The translations under genes and the position numbers were made by a program. Positions 42,889 to 50,795 of a stretch of DNA of 50,795 nt are shown piece by piece. Within the stretch, counting starts at the first letter, position 1; the number at the start of each line of letters is the position of its first letter. Location of the stretch: the NCBI RefSeq assembly GCF_001730685.1, contig NZ_MDJR01000009.1:1-50795 (forward strand), in the 5' to 3' direction. Origin of the DNA: Caloranaerobacter ferrireducens (GTDB lineage: Bacteria > Bacillota > Clostridia > Tissierellales > Thermohalobacteraceae). The notes beneath the pieces are model-generated. The model made no database searches. It was not told the DNA's origin and worked only from the letters and a program-made list of their open reading frames with translations.

Positions 42889-43236
42889 CTATCCCTTCTT
42901 TTTCAATAATTTAATAAAATCGTTATTCTTCAAAATATTAATATAAGTTATTAATCTATCTAACAGCGGCTCTGCATTTTTACCAAATTTATCCTTAACA
43001 ATTTGTGATATTTCATATATATCTCTTTTACCATCGATCGCCTGCCAAACAGTACTGCCGATTTCATCTAAATCAATAGTCATCTTTTCTGGCGTATTAA
43101 AAAACTTTCTTACTAATTTATCAATAAAAGAATTTCTATACACTATAAGAACTACATTTTCTCCTTTTATCTCCCAATCTACCTTCTCAGACCTTATTGG
43201 AACAAACTCTAAGAAATTTTCATTTTTCTTTTTCAT
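42889..43236 (-). CDS. PqqD-like (RiPP-recognition fold) protein
   Basis: A 115-residue protein whose centre matches the PqqD pattern: LDEIGSTVWQAIDGKRDIYEI then LLDRLITYINILKNNDFIKLL. PqqD domains bind the leader peptide of ribosomally made peptide natural products and hand it to a radical SAM enzyme. Here no radical SAM maturase or precursor peptide is next door (the nearest radical SAM gene is 35 kb away), so it is an orphan and may have a different role. The N-terminal 45 residues are not part of the known fold. AGGAGG supports the start. Confidence 0.75.
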   Translation of the reverse strand: MKKKNENFLEFVPIRSEKVDWEIKGENVVLIVYRNSFIDKLVRKFFNTPEKMTIDLDEIGSTVWQAIDGKRDIYEISQIVKDKFGKNAEPLLDRLITYINILKNNDFIKLLKKKG

Positions 43237-43263
43237 ATGACCTCCTAAGTGAAGTTATTATTG

Positions 43264-43290
43264 AAAGGGGATAATAATTATCCCCTTTCA
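43264..43290 (-). terminator. OPT transporter terminator (weak U-tract)
   Basis: A 13-bp near-perfect stem, GAAAGGGGATAAT (43264-43276) with its complement ending at 43290, just past the OPT stop. The U-tract on the minus strand is poor, so it may be only a mRNA-stabilising hairpin. Confidence 0.5.
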
Positions 43291-43295
43291 TTAGT

Positions 43296-45245
43296 TTACT
43301 CTTCTACTTTTTTCCAGAATGAGTATTTCATCAATGTTAATACCAACAATATAAATACAATCAATGCGCCATATTTGCCCAATACACCATTACCAAATGC
43401 AATTACATCTCCAAGTTTCTTAGCACCTACTGGTATTACAGCAAATATAGCTAATAAAATACCTAATAAACCTTCTCCCGCAATTAATCCTGATGAATAT
43501 AGTACACCACTTTCAATCTTTTCTTTAATAACTGATTCTGCTTCTTTTCTCTTTTCTAATATTCCTCTTAATAAACCACCAACCATAATTGGTGTACTTA
43601 AGTGGATAGGTAAGTACAAACCAACTGCAACTGGTAATACTGGAATACCCATTAATTCTATAACTATACCAATACCTACACCTGTAAATACAAGTGCCCA
43701 TGGTAAGTTACCTTGCATAACACCTTCAATAACTAATCTCATCAATGTAGCTTGTGGAGCTGGTAATTCAGCTGAACCGAATCCCCAAGCATTATTTAAT
43801 AATAACAATACAAAACCTATTACTAAACCTGAAGCGATAACACCAATAAGCTCACCATACTGTTGCTTCTTAGGAGTTGCACCTACTAAGAAACCAGTTT
43901 TTAAGTCCTGAGATGTGTCACCTGCTATTGCTGCAACTATACAAATTACAGCACCAACAGAAAGTGCACCTATCATTCCTGCAGGTCCATCAAAACCTAT
44001 AGCTTTGAATATGATAGATGTAATTAATAATGTAGCAATTGTCATACCTGATACTGGGTTTGATGAACTTCCAACCAAACCTACTAATCTTGATGAAACT
44101 GTTGCAAAGAAGAAACCAAATATTGCTATTAATATAGCTCCTGTAATGCCTACTGGAACAATATCTGTAAACATCATTATAAGTACTAATACAACTACTC
44201 CTACAACAACTAATGTCATAGACATATCTTGATCAGTTCTTAAGCTGCCTTCATTTTCAAAGCCTGCTTTAAATCCACCAAGAGCTTCTTTAAATGTTCT
44301 AGCTATAAGTGGTAAAGATTTAATCAAGCTAATAATACCACCAAATGCAACAGCTCCTGCACCTACATAACGGATATAGAAATTCCAAATTCCCCAATAT
44401 CCTAATTCTTTAATTGGCACAGGTGCTGGATATATAGGTGTTGTTATAAATTCGCCAAGATGTGAGATCAAAGGTATTATAGCTAACCAACCTAGAACAG
44501 CACCACCTAGCATATAAGCAGAAATTCTAGGTCCTATAATGAAACCAACACCTAATAGTGCAGGTAGTACGTCTCCACCTATTGCTGCACCTTTATATCC
44601 TGTTATTTCCCATTCAATTTCGCTTGGGAACAACTTAATTCCGTCAGCTATAAACTTATAAAGTGCACCTACTCCTAATCCCATAAATACAGTTTTTGCT
44701 TTAGCTCCTCCAACTTCCCCTGCTACAAGAACCTCAGCACAAGCAGTTCCTTCAGGATATGGAAGTTTACCATGCTCGTTAACAATAAGCGCTTTTCTTA
44801 AAGGAACCATTAATAATACACCTAGTATACCACCTATAAGTGATACAACTATTATTCTAAATAAACTTGGAGCATCCATTCCTAATTCTTGAGACCAAAT
44901 GAAAAGTGCTGGTAATGTAAATATAGCACCTGCTGCAAGTGATTCACCGGCTGATCCTATAGTTTGAACCATGTTGTTTTCAAGTATTGATTCTTTTTTC
45001 ATTATACCTCTTATGATACCCATTGAAATAACTGCTGCTGGTATTGATGCACTAATAGTCATACCTACTCTTAATCCTAGGTAAGCATTTGCTGCACCAA
45101 ACACAATAGCCATAAGAATACCTATGATGATTGCTGTAGCTGTAAATTCAGGCATCACTTTGTTGGCAGGTATAAATGGAACATACTCTTCTCCTGCCTT
45201 TGGATTATAAGCAGCGTCAGACAAACCTCTTTTTACTTCTGACAT
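43296..45245 (-). CDS. OPT-family oligopeptide transporter
   Basis: This 649-residue integral membrane protein carries about 15 hydrophobic segments and family landmarks such as LRVGMTISASIPAAVISMG near residue 55, GKLPYPEGTACAEVL near 155 and SRLVGLVGSSSNPVSGMTIATLL near 385. OPT proteins take up oligopeptides or metal-chelating peptides with H+. The start is supported by GGGGGAAAT. It stands alone, but pairs naturally with the dipeptidase PepV nearby to supply amino acids. Confidence 0.92.
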   Translation of the reverse strand: MSEVKRGLSDAAYNPKAGEEYVPFIPANKVMPEFTATAIIIGILMAIVFGAANAYLGLRVGMTISASIPAAVISMGIIRGIMKKESILENNMVQTIGSAGESLAAGAIFTLPALFIWSQELGMDAPSLFRIIVVSLIGGILGVLLMVPLRKALIVNEHGKLPYPEGTACAEVLVAGEVGGAKAKTVFMGLGVGALYKFIADGIKLFPSEIEWEITGYKGAAIGGDVLPALLGVGFIIGPRISAYMLGGAVLGWLAIIPLISHLGEFITTPIYPAPVPIKELGYWGIWNFYIRYVGAGAVAFGGIISLIKSLPLIARTFKEALGGFKAGFENEGSLRTDQDMSMTLVVVGVVVLVLIMMFTDIVPVGITGAILIAIFGFFFATVSSRLVGLVGSSSNPVSGMTIATLLITSIIFKAIGFDGPAGMIGALSVGAVICIVAAIAGDTSQDLKTGFLVGATPKKQQYGELIGVIASGLVIGFVLLLLNNAWGFGSAELPAPQATLMRLVIEGVMQGNLPWALVFTGVGIGIVIELMGIPVLPVAVGLYLPIHLSTPIMVGGLLRGILEKRKEAESVIKEKIESGVLYSSGLIAGEGLLGILLAIFAVIPVGAKKLGDVIAFGNGVLGKYGALIVFILLVLTLMKYSFWKKVEE

Positions 45246-45499
45246 TAATATTTCCCCCTTTTATATAATTTTTTATTAAATAATAAGCTAATTTCTCCAT
45301 TCTCCCCCCTTCCTACTTTGTTTTATTTCCATAAAATCCCCAATTAATTTATGGAGATTTTAGAGATTGCAAAACTCTCCCACTTGAATATGTTTGATTC
45401 TTGGGAATTTTCAGAATGTTGCCAATTATCACTATTAAGAATATATTCTATATTTCTCACAAAATTCCTTCTCAAATTATTTTTTTAAAAAATATTTTT
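45246..45499. other. OPT upstream region with partial stem-loop
   Basis: About 250 bp. CCATAAAATCCCC...GGAGATTTT near 45330-45362 can fold, but I cannot match it to a known riboswitch. No ORF. Confidence 0.35.
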
Positions 45500-45531
45500 C
45501 AAAAAAAATAACACCTATCTTTCGATAGGTG
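45500..45531 (-). terminator. thrS terminator
   Basis: A perfect 8-bp stem, CACCTATC (45512-45519) with GATAGGTG (45524-45531), followed by a U run on the minus strand. Confidence 0.85.
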
Positions 45532-45538
45532 CTATTAA

Positions 45539-47449
45539 TTACTTCTTATTCTTTATTTCATCCAATATTCTATTAAGAAATCCTTCAATATCAAATGCTC
45601 CTATATCTCCTTCGCCTCTTGCTCTCACAGAAACTGTTTTATTTTCTGCTTCTTTTTCTCCTACAATAAGCATATAAGGAACTTTATTAAGCTGTGCTTC
45701 TCTGATTTTATATCCTATTTTTTCTGCTCTTGTATCAACTTCAACTCTTATATCTTTTTCTTCTAATATTTTCTTAACTTCAAATGCATATTCATTAAAT
45801 TTGTCAGAAATAGGCAATATGCTTACTTGTACAGGCGCTAACCAAACAGGGAATTTACCTGCATAATGTTCTATTAAAATTCCAATAAATCTTTCAATAC
45901 TTCCGAAAATAACTCTATGAAGCATTATTGGTCTATGCTTATTACCATCACTTCCTACGTATGTTAGATCAAATCTCTGTGGCATTTGGAAATCTAACTG
46001 TATTGTTCCGCACTGCCATGTCCTGCCTATAGCATCCTCTAGGTGAATATCTATTTTCGGACCGTAAAAAGCTCCATCTCCTTCATTAACCTTAAACTCA
46101 AGCCCTTTTTCTTCTAAAGCTTCTCTAAGCGCATTTGTCGCTAATTCCCATTCTTCATCAGTTCCCATCGAATTTTCTGGTCTTGTTGAAAGCTCTATAT
46201 GATACTTGAAACCAAATATATTATAAACATAGTCAACAAAATCAATTACACCCTTTATCTCGTCTTTTACTTGTTCTGGTAGCATGAAAATATGAGCATC
46301 ATCTTGAGTAAATGATCTAACTCTCATAAGCCCATGCAATACTCCAGATAATTCATGTCTGTGCACTAAGCCTAATTCACACATTCTAATAGGGAAATCT
46401 CTATAACTGTACATCTTTCTCTTATAAAGCAGCATTGCTCCTGGGCAGTTCATTGGCTTTATAGCATAGTCAACAGAATCAATATTTGTAAAATACATAT
46501 TTTCTTTATAATGATCCCAGTGTCCAGATCTATGCCATAATTCTTCATTTAATATAATAGGTGTTTTTACCTCTCCATAACCTCTTTTAATATGTTCTTT
46601 TCTCCAAAAATCTTCTAAAATATTTCTGATAACCATTCCTTTCGGATGGAAGAACGGGAAGCCTGGACCTTCTTCTTGTATACTAAATAAATCTAATTCC
46701 TTACCTAACTTCCTATGATCTCTTTTCTTAGCTTCTTCAAGTCTATGCAGATATTCATCTAAATCCTTTTTCTTTTCAAAAGAAGTTCCATATATTCTCT
46801 GAAGCATCTTATTGTTTTCATCACCACGCCAATATGCCCCGGCTATACTTAATAATTTTATTGCTTTAACCTTTTTTGTATTTGGCAAGTGTGGCCCGGC
46901 ACATAAATCAACAAATTCACCTTGTTTGTAAAAAGATATTACTGCATCCTCAGGTAAATCCATTACTAATTCAACTTTATAATCTTCACCTTTATCTTTT
47001 AAGAATTTTATCGCTTCTTCTCTTGGTAGTTCAAACCTTTCTATATCAAGTTGTTCCTTAACAATCTTTTTCATCTCTGCTTCAATCTTCTCTAAATCTT
47101 CTGGTGTGAATTTATGCTCTGAATCAAAATCATAGTAAAAACCATTTTCGATGGCAGGTCCTATTGCTAATTTAGTATTCGGATATAATCTTTTAACAGC
47201 TTGTGCAAGAATATGAGCACTTGTATGCCTAAAAATATCTGCTCCTTCATCATCACTAAATTTCAATATACTCATAGAAGCATCTTCTTCAATTATATGA
47301 TTTAATCCTACTACCTTTCCATTTATTTTAGCTCCTACAGCCGCTCTAGCTAATCCACTACTTATATCATTAGCCACATCAAATACACTAACACCTTTTT
47401 CATACTCTCTTACAGAACCATCTGGTAAAGTAATTTTAATTTTAGCCAT
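45539..47449 (-). CDS. thrS: Threonyl-tRNA synthetase
   Basis: A 636-residue class II synthetase: N-terminal TGS domain (1-61), editing domain with HTSAHILAQAV (near 75) and CAGPH (near 185), class II core with MNCPGAMLLYK (zinc Cys) and VHRHELSGVLHGLMRVRSFTQDDAHIF, and C-terminal anticodon-binding domain (PVWLAPVQVSILPISDKF). Its RBS is AGGAGGGATGTAG. It is controlled by the T-box at 47533. In related genomes thrS usually abuts infC, whereas here 12.7 kb intervene. Confidence 0.97.
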   Translation of the reverse strand: MAKIKITLPDGSVREYEKGVSVFDVANDISSGLARAAVGAKINGKVVGLNHIIEEDASMSILKFSDDEGADIFRHTSAHILAQAVKRLYPNTKLAIGPAIENGFYYDFDSEHKFTPEDLEKIEAEMKKIVKEQLDIERFELPREEAIKFLKDKGEDYKVELVMDLPEDAVISFYKQGEFVDLCAGPHLPNTKKVKAIKLLSIAGAYWRGDENNKMLQRIYGTSFEKKKDLDEYLHRLEEAKKRDHRKLGKELDLFSIQEEGPGFPFFHPKGMVIRNILEDFWRKEHIKRGYGEVKTPIILNEELWHRSGHWDHYKENMYFTNIDSVDYAIKPMNCPGAMLLYKRKMYSYRDFPIRMCELGLVHRHELSGVLHGLMRVRSFTQDDAHIFMLPEQVKDEIKGVIDFVDYVYNIFGFKYHIELSTRPENSMGTDEEWELATNALREALEEKGLEFKVNEGDGAFYGPKIDIHLEDAIGRTWQCGTIQLDFQMPQRFDLTYVGSDGNKHRPIMLHRVIFGSIERFIGILIEHYAGKFPVWLAPVQVSILPISDKFNEYAFEVKKILEEKDIRVEVDTRAEKIGYKIREAQLNKVPYMLIVGEKEAENKTVSVRARGEGDIGAFDIEGFLNRILDEIKNKK

Positions 47450-47471
47450 CTACATCCCTCCTAATTTTTTA

Positions 47472-47500
47472 GTACTTGGTGCTGGATACTTGGTACTAGA
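47472..47500. repeat. Short repeat shared with the pheST leader region
   Basis: GTACTTGGTGCT at 47472-47483 is the exact complement of 28694-28705. A second, related copy, CTTGGTACTAGATA, follows directly. It lies between the T-box terminator and thrS. Confidence 0.55.
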
Positions 47501-47532
47501 TATTTAGTGTCATTTTACTATGTCATTTAAGA

Positions 47533-47772
47533 AAAATAAAAACTCCCATCCCCAGCATATAGCTAGGGACGGGAGATATTCCCGCGGTTCCACCCTAATT
47601 GGTACAAACCCTCTTAAGGACTTTAACGCAGTCAACGGAAATCCTTACCCTAAAATTAGGTTTCGGATACAACTCAGGGGTAGTTTTCAACTAGTCATAT
47701 CTTAGGGAGACTCTCAGCCTACGGTACTCCCCTCTCTTTAAGACTGTTTCTAGTTTACTCTTCCCTTCACAG
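47533..47772 (-). promoter_or_regulatory. T-box leader for thrS (specifier ACU, Thr)
   Basis: On the minus strand the specifier loop reads GAAA-ACU-ACCCC, the threonine codon ACU. The T-box core AGGGTGGAACCGCGGG is at 47580-47595. The terminator stem (47542-47553 with 47563-47575) is followed by a short U run. Read-through requires uncharged tRNA-Thr. Confidence 0.95.
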
Positions 47773-47796
47773 CTTTAGCATATGAATTTTTAATAA

Positions 47797-47825
47797 ATTA
47801 TAAATATATTTTATAGTTTTGTCAA
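47797..47825 (-). promoter_or_regulatory. Consensus sigma-A promoter for thrS
   Basis: TTGACA (47820-47825) and TATAAT (47797-47802) on the minus strand with an exact 17-bp spacer, ahead of the T-box. Confidence 0.9.
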
Positions 47826-47917
47826 GAAAAATATGTATTTTATGTGATTTTTTTATGATAATGTCACATCAATAAAAATCTCTTATTTCAAAACTTAATT
47901 AATATTCTCTATCAGAA

Positions 47918-48127
47918 TTATTTTTGCTTTGTCAAAAAATGTAACCACTCTAATATTTCACTAAGAGCTAATAATATAAACGAAACAGCAATAAAAAGAG
48001 TAACTATTAGTATCAATATTAAATAATGCTTAAATATTGATAATTCTACAAAACCATAAATCAAAGTAATAACAGCTAAAAAAATACATATATAGGCTAA
48101 TTTCTTTAATATATTTTTAATTTCCAT
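47918..48127 (-). CDS. Small two-helix membrane protein, unknown
   Basis: A 69-residue protein with two hydrophobic helices (about 11-28 and 36-58) and short charged ends. The start is the ATG at 48125-48127, preceded by GAGGTGATATTA; the three upstream codons of the open frame overlap the RBS. I do not recognise it. It shares orientation with the next upstream gene. Confidence 0.55.
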   Translation of the reverse strand: MEIKNILKKLAYICIFLAVITLIYGFVELSIFKHYLILILIVTLFIAVSFILLALSEILEWLHFLTKQK

Positions 48128-48196
48128 TAATATCACCTCTGTATATTTTAGGTAACAAACAAAATGTCCTGTTACTACTTTGTCATCTATATTAGA

Positions 48197-48613
48197 TTAC
48201 ATAAATTTATTTAATAAAAACTGTTCAAATGTTCTAATAGATTTATTTCTAATAACAGCATAATTAATCAGCAAAATACCGACTAAAACTAAAGGAGCAA
48301 CAAATGATTTATTAAAAGTTAAAAAAATCGTAGATAAAATTATTCCCAAAATAACATAGAAAACTTTTAAACGTCTAAAACTTAAACTGAAATTCACAAT
48401 AACTCCTTCTGATGTTTTTTCAGTTTTTAATTTGCATGAATCAGCATAAATTAAAATCGGATGCAATAATCTATTTTTTGAGAATCCTAGCTTGCGTACA
48501 GTCATTATTTCATACTCATTCCCATCTCGCTTTAACCTCAAACATTTATGCTCACTAATTACATCTTCTAACTTTATGTAAAAGTCTTGTTCATTTAAAA
48601 AAATTCTGCGCAT
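48197..48613 (-). CDS. Membrane protein of unknown function, 138 residues
   Basis: The N-terminal 80 residues are soluble and strand-rich, then come two membrane helices (about 83-101 and 106-122). RBS GAGGGGTGGT supports the start. I do not recognise the family. A 70-bp gap separates it from the 69-residue gene downstream, and they could be cotranscribed. Confidence 0.6.
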   Translation of the reverse strand: MRRIFLNEQDFYIKLEDVISEHKCLRLKRDGNEYEIMTVRKLGFSKNRLLHPILIYADSCKLKTEKTSEGVIVNFSLSFRRLKVFYVILGIILSTIFLTFNKSFVAPLVLVGILLINYAVIRNKSIRTFEQFLLNKFM

Positions 48614-48794
48614 ACCACCCCTCCAAAATCTTCATTATTACTTTTCTACTTTTTTATCTTTCATTACCTTCTTATCTTTATTCTGTAGTTAATATTTTCA
48701 TGTTTAATTTTCTATTTAGGAAAGGAAATATTTGAAGCCTGGTCACATCATTCTCTAATAGACAAAGTACGTGTGCCCTTGTTTGTTATAGAAA
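48614..48794. other. Spacer, nothing identified
   Basis: About 180 bp without a supported gene. A plus-strand stretch around 48730-48785 has a few protein-like codons but no start or RBS. Confidence 0.3.
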
Positions 48795-49295
48795 TTAATG
48801 TTTATTCATTTTATTATAAAAATATTTATTATAAAAATATTCTCTTGCATTTTCTACCAGATTCTTGAATAATTCCTTAGCTTCAGATTTGTTAATTGTT
48901 TTATAATTGTTGCTAATGAAAAGTTTATGCAATTTATCAAAAATTTCACTTTGCTTTTTCAAATAGTTTATATCCATATTTGTCATCTTATTTTTGTTCA
49001 AATTAAATTCATATATACTTTCAGCAACTAAACTCCAATTAGGTCCGGGATATAATTCTTTAATTAGACTATAAGTATTATTATTACTCATCAAAAAATC
49101 TATGTATGATATGCCAATTAAACATAATTTAGAAGGCATTTTATCAGGTTTAAGAAACGGACCTATTATATCAAAACTTCTTGTTAACAGATTATAAGTA
49201 ATTGAATGTAATTCTTTAATTTGCATATAAAAATATATATTTAAAACTAATGAACTAATCATAATAAAAATAAGAAAAAAAACTATTTTTTTCAA
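48795..49295 (-). CDS. Single-helix membrane-anchored protein, unknown
   Basis: A 166-residue protein starting at TTG 49293-49295 (or the GTG just before it), 5-8 nt after AGGGGG. The open frame extends 44 codons further upstream, but that part runs through a terminator and overlaps the previous gene, so I exclude it. One N-terminal helix (about 3-22) is followed by a helical outer domain rich in Asn and Lys. I do not recognise the family. It has the same orientation as the secreted-protein gene upstream. Confidence 0.6.
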   Translation of the reverse strand: MKKIVFFLIFIMISSLVLNIYFYMQIKELHSITYNLLTRSFDIIGPFLKPDKMPSKLCLIGISYIDFLMSNNNTYSLIKELYPGPNWSLVAESIYEFNLNKNKMTNMDINYLKKQSEIFDKLHKLFISNNYKTINKSEAKELFKNLVENAREYFYNKYFYNKMNKH

Positions 49296-49326
49296 CACAA
49301 ATCCCCCTCTTAAAAGTTTTACTAAA

Positions 49327-49366
49327 TAAAAAGTACAAAGGGGAAACACCCCTTTATACTTTTTTT
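49327..49366 (-). terminator. Terminator of the secreted-protein gene
   Basis: AAAGGGG (49337-49343) pairs with CCCCTTT (49349-49355) and extends with GTA/TAC, flanked by A and T runs. It can act in both directions, and it separates the 448-residue gene from the next one. Confidence 0.75.
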
Positions 49367-49381
49367 GTTTTATTAAACTAA

Positions 49382-50728
49382 TTATAAAAAATTCTCTTGC
49401 CATATAACTACTATCGGATGTGTCCAAAAATACCCTGTGTAAATAGAATCCCCAGCACTTACATAATATAATATTTCTGTTTCGGCATACATATAACCAT
49501 ATCCATCAGCATACTCTGACCAATCAAATTGGAATGTTAAACCTTTACCTGAATCATCTTCTGCTTGAGGAATAGTGTATCTACTACTATCGTAATCTGT
49601 TGAAGTATTCCAAATATGATCTACTACTTTTTCTATTTCAACAACTCTTCCTAACTCAGTTCTTAAGTTAGTACTTGATATATCAGGGTTAGAATTTTTT
49701 AAATCTGCAGACATATTAGCCCATAACTGAATCAAATCTCCAATTTTAGGCATATAAGACAAATAACCCCACGATTCGATTTTTCCATCATCTTTTGGAG
49801 AATTATTAGTAATATTAATAGCACCAGTAGGTTGTGAGTCATTAAAGCCAAATCTAACAGTTATTGATTCTACAATTGAAGTAGCAGGATTACCGCTTTT
49901 TGAAGACGCAAAATATTCTACTTCATTTGTATTTGAAAAAACTCTAACTTGTGTAGTACCTGAACCATTTACATTTAATTCAGGTCCTCTGTCATGAACA
50001 TGAATATAACCTACCCAATTTTCAGTATATTCTCTTTGTTCTTGACCATATATATCATGATATAACTGAGTTGAATATGACTCTCCTACATATTTATAGT
50101 TAGTTTCTGCTTGTACAGTAACTCTATTTGTATCGCTTGAGTTATTTAAGTTTTTATCTTCTATTTTTTCAACTTCGTTTTTGAACATATTTATCAATTC
50201 AATGTATTCTTCTGTTGGTTTCCCAAAGAATAAAAATCCAGTTCCGTTTTTTCCATATATTTCACCTATAGATATACTAGCTAAATAATCATTGTCTTGA
50301 GGATTTATAAATAATGCAATAGCTGATTTTTCTTTTTTACCCCTTATCTTTATATCTACATTTTGAGGCCCATAGTATATCTCTTTCCCATTCTTAAGTT
50401 TATATTTATATAACTTCCCTTCAAACTTTAAAGGAAATGTTCTACCTTCAACTTTTAATACTCCTTCGCCATTAGATTTCAAAGTACTTTTATTAAAAAA
50501 CACATTTATATTTAGAAAAACATTTTTACTCTTATCAATATAATAGTCTAAAAAGAACTTATTTCCTTTTTTAAAATTAGGATTTGAATAAATTTCTTTT
50601 GCTCTTTCTGTATTATCTATTTTTAAATTAATATGATATTTTTCTATATTGTTATCTGCACAAACTAAAACTTGAAAATTTGTAATTGATAGTAATATTA
50701 CTAATATTGTTGTAAGTATTTTTTTCAT
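49382..50728 (-). CDS. Secreted protein of unknown function
   Basis: A 448-residue protein with a signal peptide (residues 1 to about 24, ending VLVCADN). The mature part appears strand-rich and aromatic-rich, suggesting beta domains, with a linker of Asn/Ser near 195-205. The C-terminal half contains many Tyr/Trp and HVHDRGPELNVNG, GNPATSIVESITVRFGF and YADGYGYMYAETEILYYVS. I do not recognise a family. It could be a cell-surface or extracellular binding protein. RBS GAGGGTG supports the start, and the promoter lies at or beyond the window edge. Confidence 0.65.
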   Translation of the reverse strand: MKKILTTILVILLSITNFQVLVCADNNIEKYHINLKIDNTERAKEIYSNPNFKKGNKFFLDYYIDKSKNVFLNINVFFNKSTLKSNGEGVLKVEGRTFPLKFEGKLYKYKLKNGKEIYYGPQNVDIKIRGKKEKSAIALFINPQDNDYLASISIGEIYGKNGTGFLFFGKPTEEYIELINMFKNEVEKIEDKNLNNSSDTNRVTVQAETNYKYVGESYSTQLYHDIYGQEQREYTENWVGYIHVHDRGPELNVNGSGTTQVRVFSNTNEVEYFASSKSGNPATSIVESITVRFGFNDSQPTGAINITNNSPKDDGKIESWGYLSYMPKIGDLIQLWANMSADLKNSNPDISSTNLRTELGRVVEIEKVVDHIWNTSTDYDSSRYTIPQAEDDSGKGLTFQFDWSEYADGYGYMYAETEILYYVSAGDSIYTGYFWTHPIVVIWQENFL

Positions 50729-50755
50729 ATAACACCCTCTTCTTCCTTGTACGTA

Positions 50756-50784
50756 GTGTCAAAAGTTTAGAGCAAATTTGACAC
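50756..50784. repeat. 8-bp inverted repeat upstream of the secreted-protein gene
   Basis: GTGTCAAA (50756-50763) and TTTGACAC (50777-50784) form a perfect inverted repeat with a 13-bp spacer, about 28 bp before the start codon. It could be an operator or the end of a mobile element beyond the window. Confidence 0.45.
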
Positions 50785-50795
50785 CCAAACATTGA

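Noticed and set aside
43249-43911. Long plus-strand open frame, 220 codons
   Set aside because: It lies antisense to the OPT transporter, is proline/asparagine/threonine-rich as expected from the complement of a membrane-protein gene, and has no ribosome binding site.
48730-48785. Short plus-strand protein-like stretch
   Set aside because: Too short, no start codon or ribosome binding site, no recognisable motif.

Overview
The window is AT-rich, with almost all genes on the minus strand. T-box leaders, an infC-rpmI-rplT operon with an attenuator leader, MutS2, KtrA/KtrB, a germination/sporulation-type (GerMN) lipoprotein and a ferredoxin-dependent indolepyruvate oxidoreductase next to phosphate butyryltransferase all point to an anaerobic, amino-acid-fermenting Firmicute of the class Clostridia (Clostridiales/Tissierellales type). 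Species cannot be fixed from the sequence alone. No tRNA, rRNA or CRISPR array was seen.

Layout. 1-3.5 kb: ptb-iorA-iorB operon (2-oxoacid oxidation to acyl-CoA and on to acyl-phosphate). 3.7-13.5 kb: TPR protein, membrane protein and B12-binding radical SAM protein in one run, then a GNAT acetyltransferase, a MATE exporter, a lytic transglycosylase and several unrecognised proteins. 13.6-28.5 kb: translation and housekeeping core, comprising argS (own T-box), an FMN alpha-hydroxy-acid oxidase, GerMN lipoprotein, DUF523, mutS2, U32 peptidase, DUF421, zapA and pheS-pheT (own T-box). 28.7-33 kb: TrmH-type rRNA methyltransferase, ktrA-ktrB and infC-rpmI-rplT with a consensus promoter, an L20-type leader and an AUU start codon on infC. 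33.1-39.2 kb: an acquired block of IS3-type transposase debris, then a GC-richer MFS exporter, rifampicin-phosphotransferase-like enzyme and TetR regulator, and a decayed gene on the far side. 39.3-47.8 kb: pepV, a small FtsH-like protease, a PqqD-like protein, an OPT transporter and thrS (own T-box). 47.9-50.7 kb: small membrane proteins and a secreted protein of unknown function.

How the genes work together. Peptide use is a theme: OPT uptake, PepV dipeptidase, IorAB and Ptb would turn peptides into 2-oxoacids, acyl-CoA and acyl-phosphate. Three aminoacyl-tRNA synthetases are each controlled by a T-box whose specifier codon can be read directly (CGC for Arg, UUC for Phe, ACU for Thr). The Rph/MFS/TetR cassette looks like a self-contained resistance unit with its own promoter and candidate operator.

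The least explained signals are two families of dispersed, strongly self-complementary intergenic repeats. One is a ~250-bp foldback element (13634-13883) with two small hairpins that share the same AGGAC loop, together with an internally deleted relic at 7564-7610. The other is a 117-bp two-hairpin element present twice (3660-3776 and 15912-16028) in opposite orientations, each copy carrying a perfect DnaA-box 9-mer.
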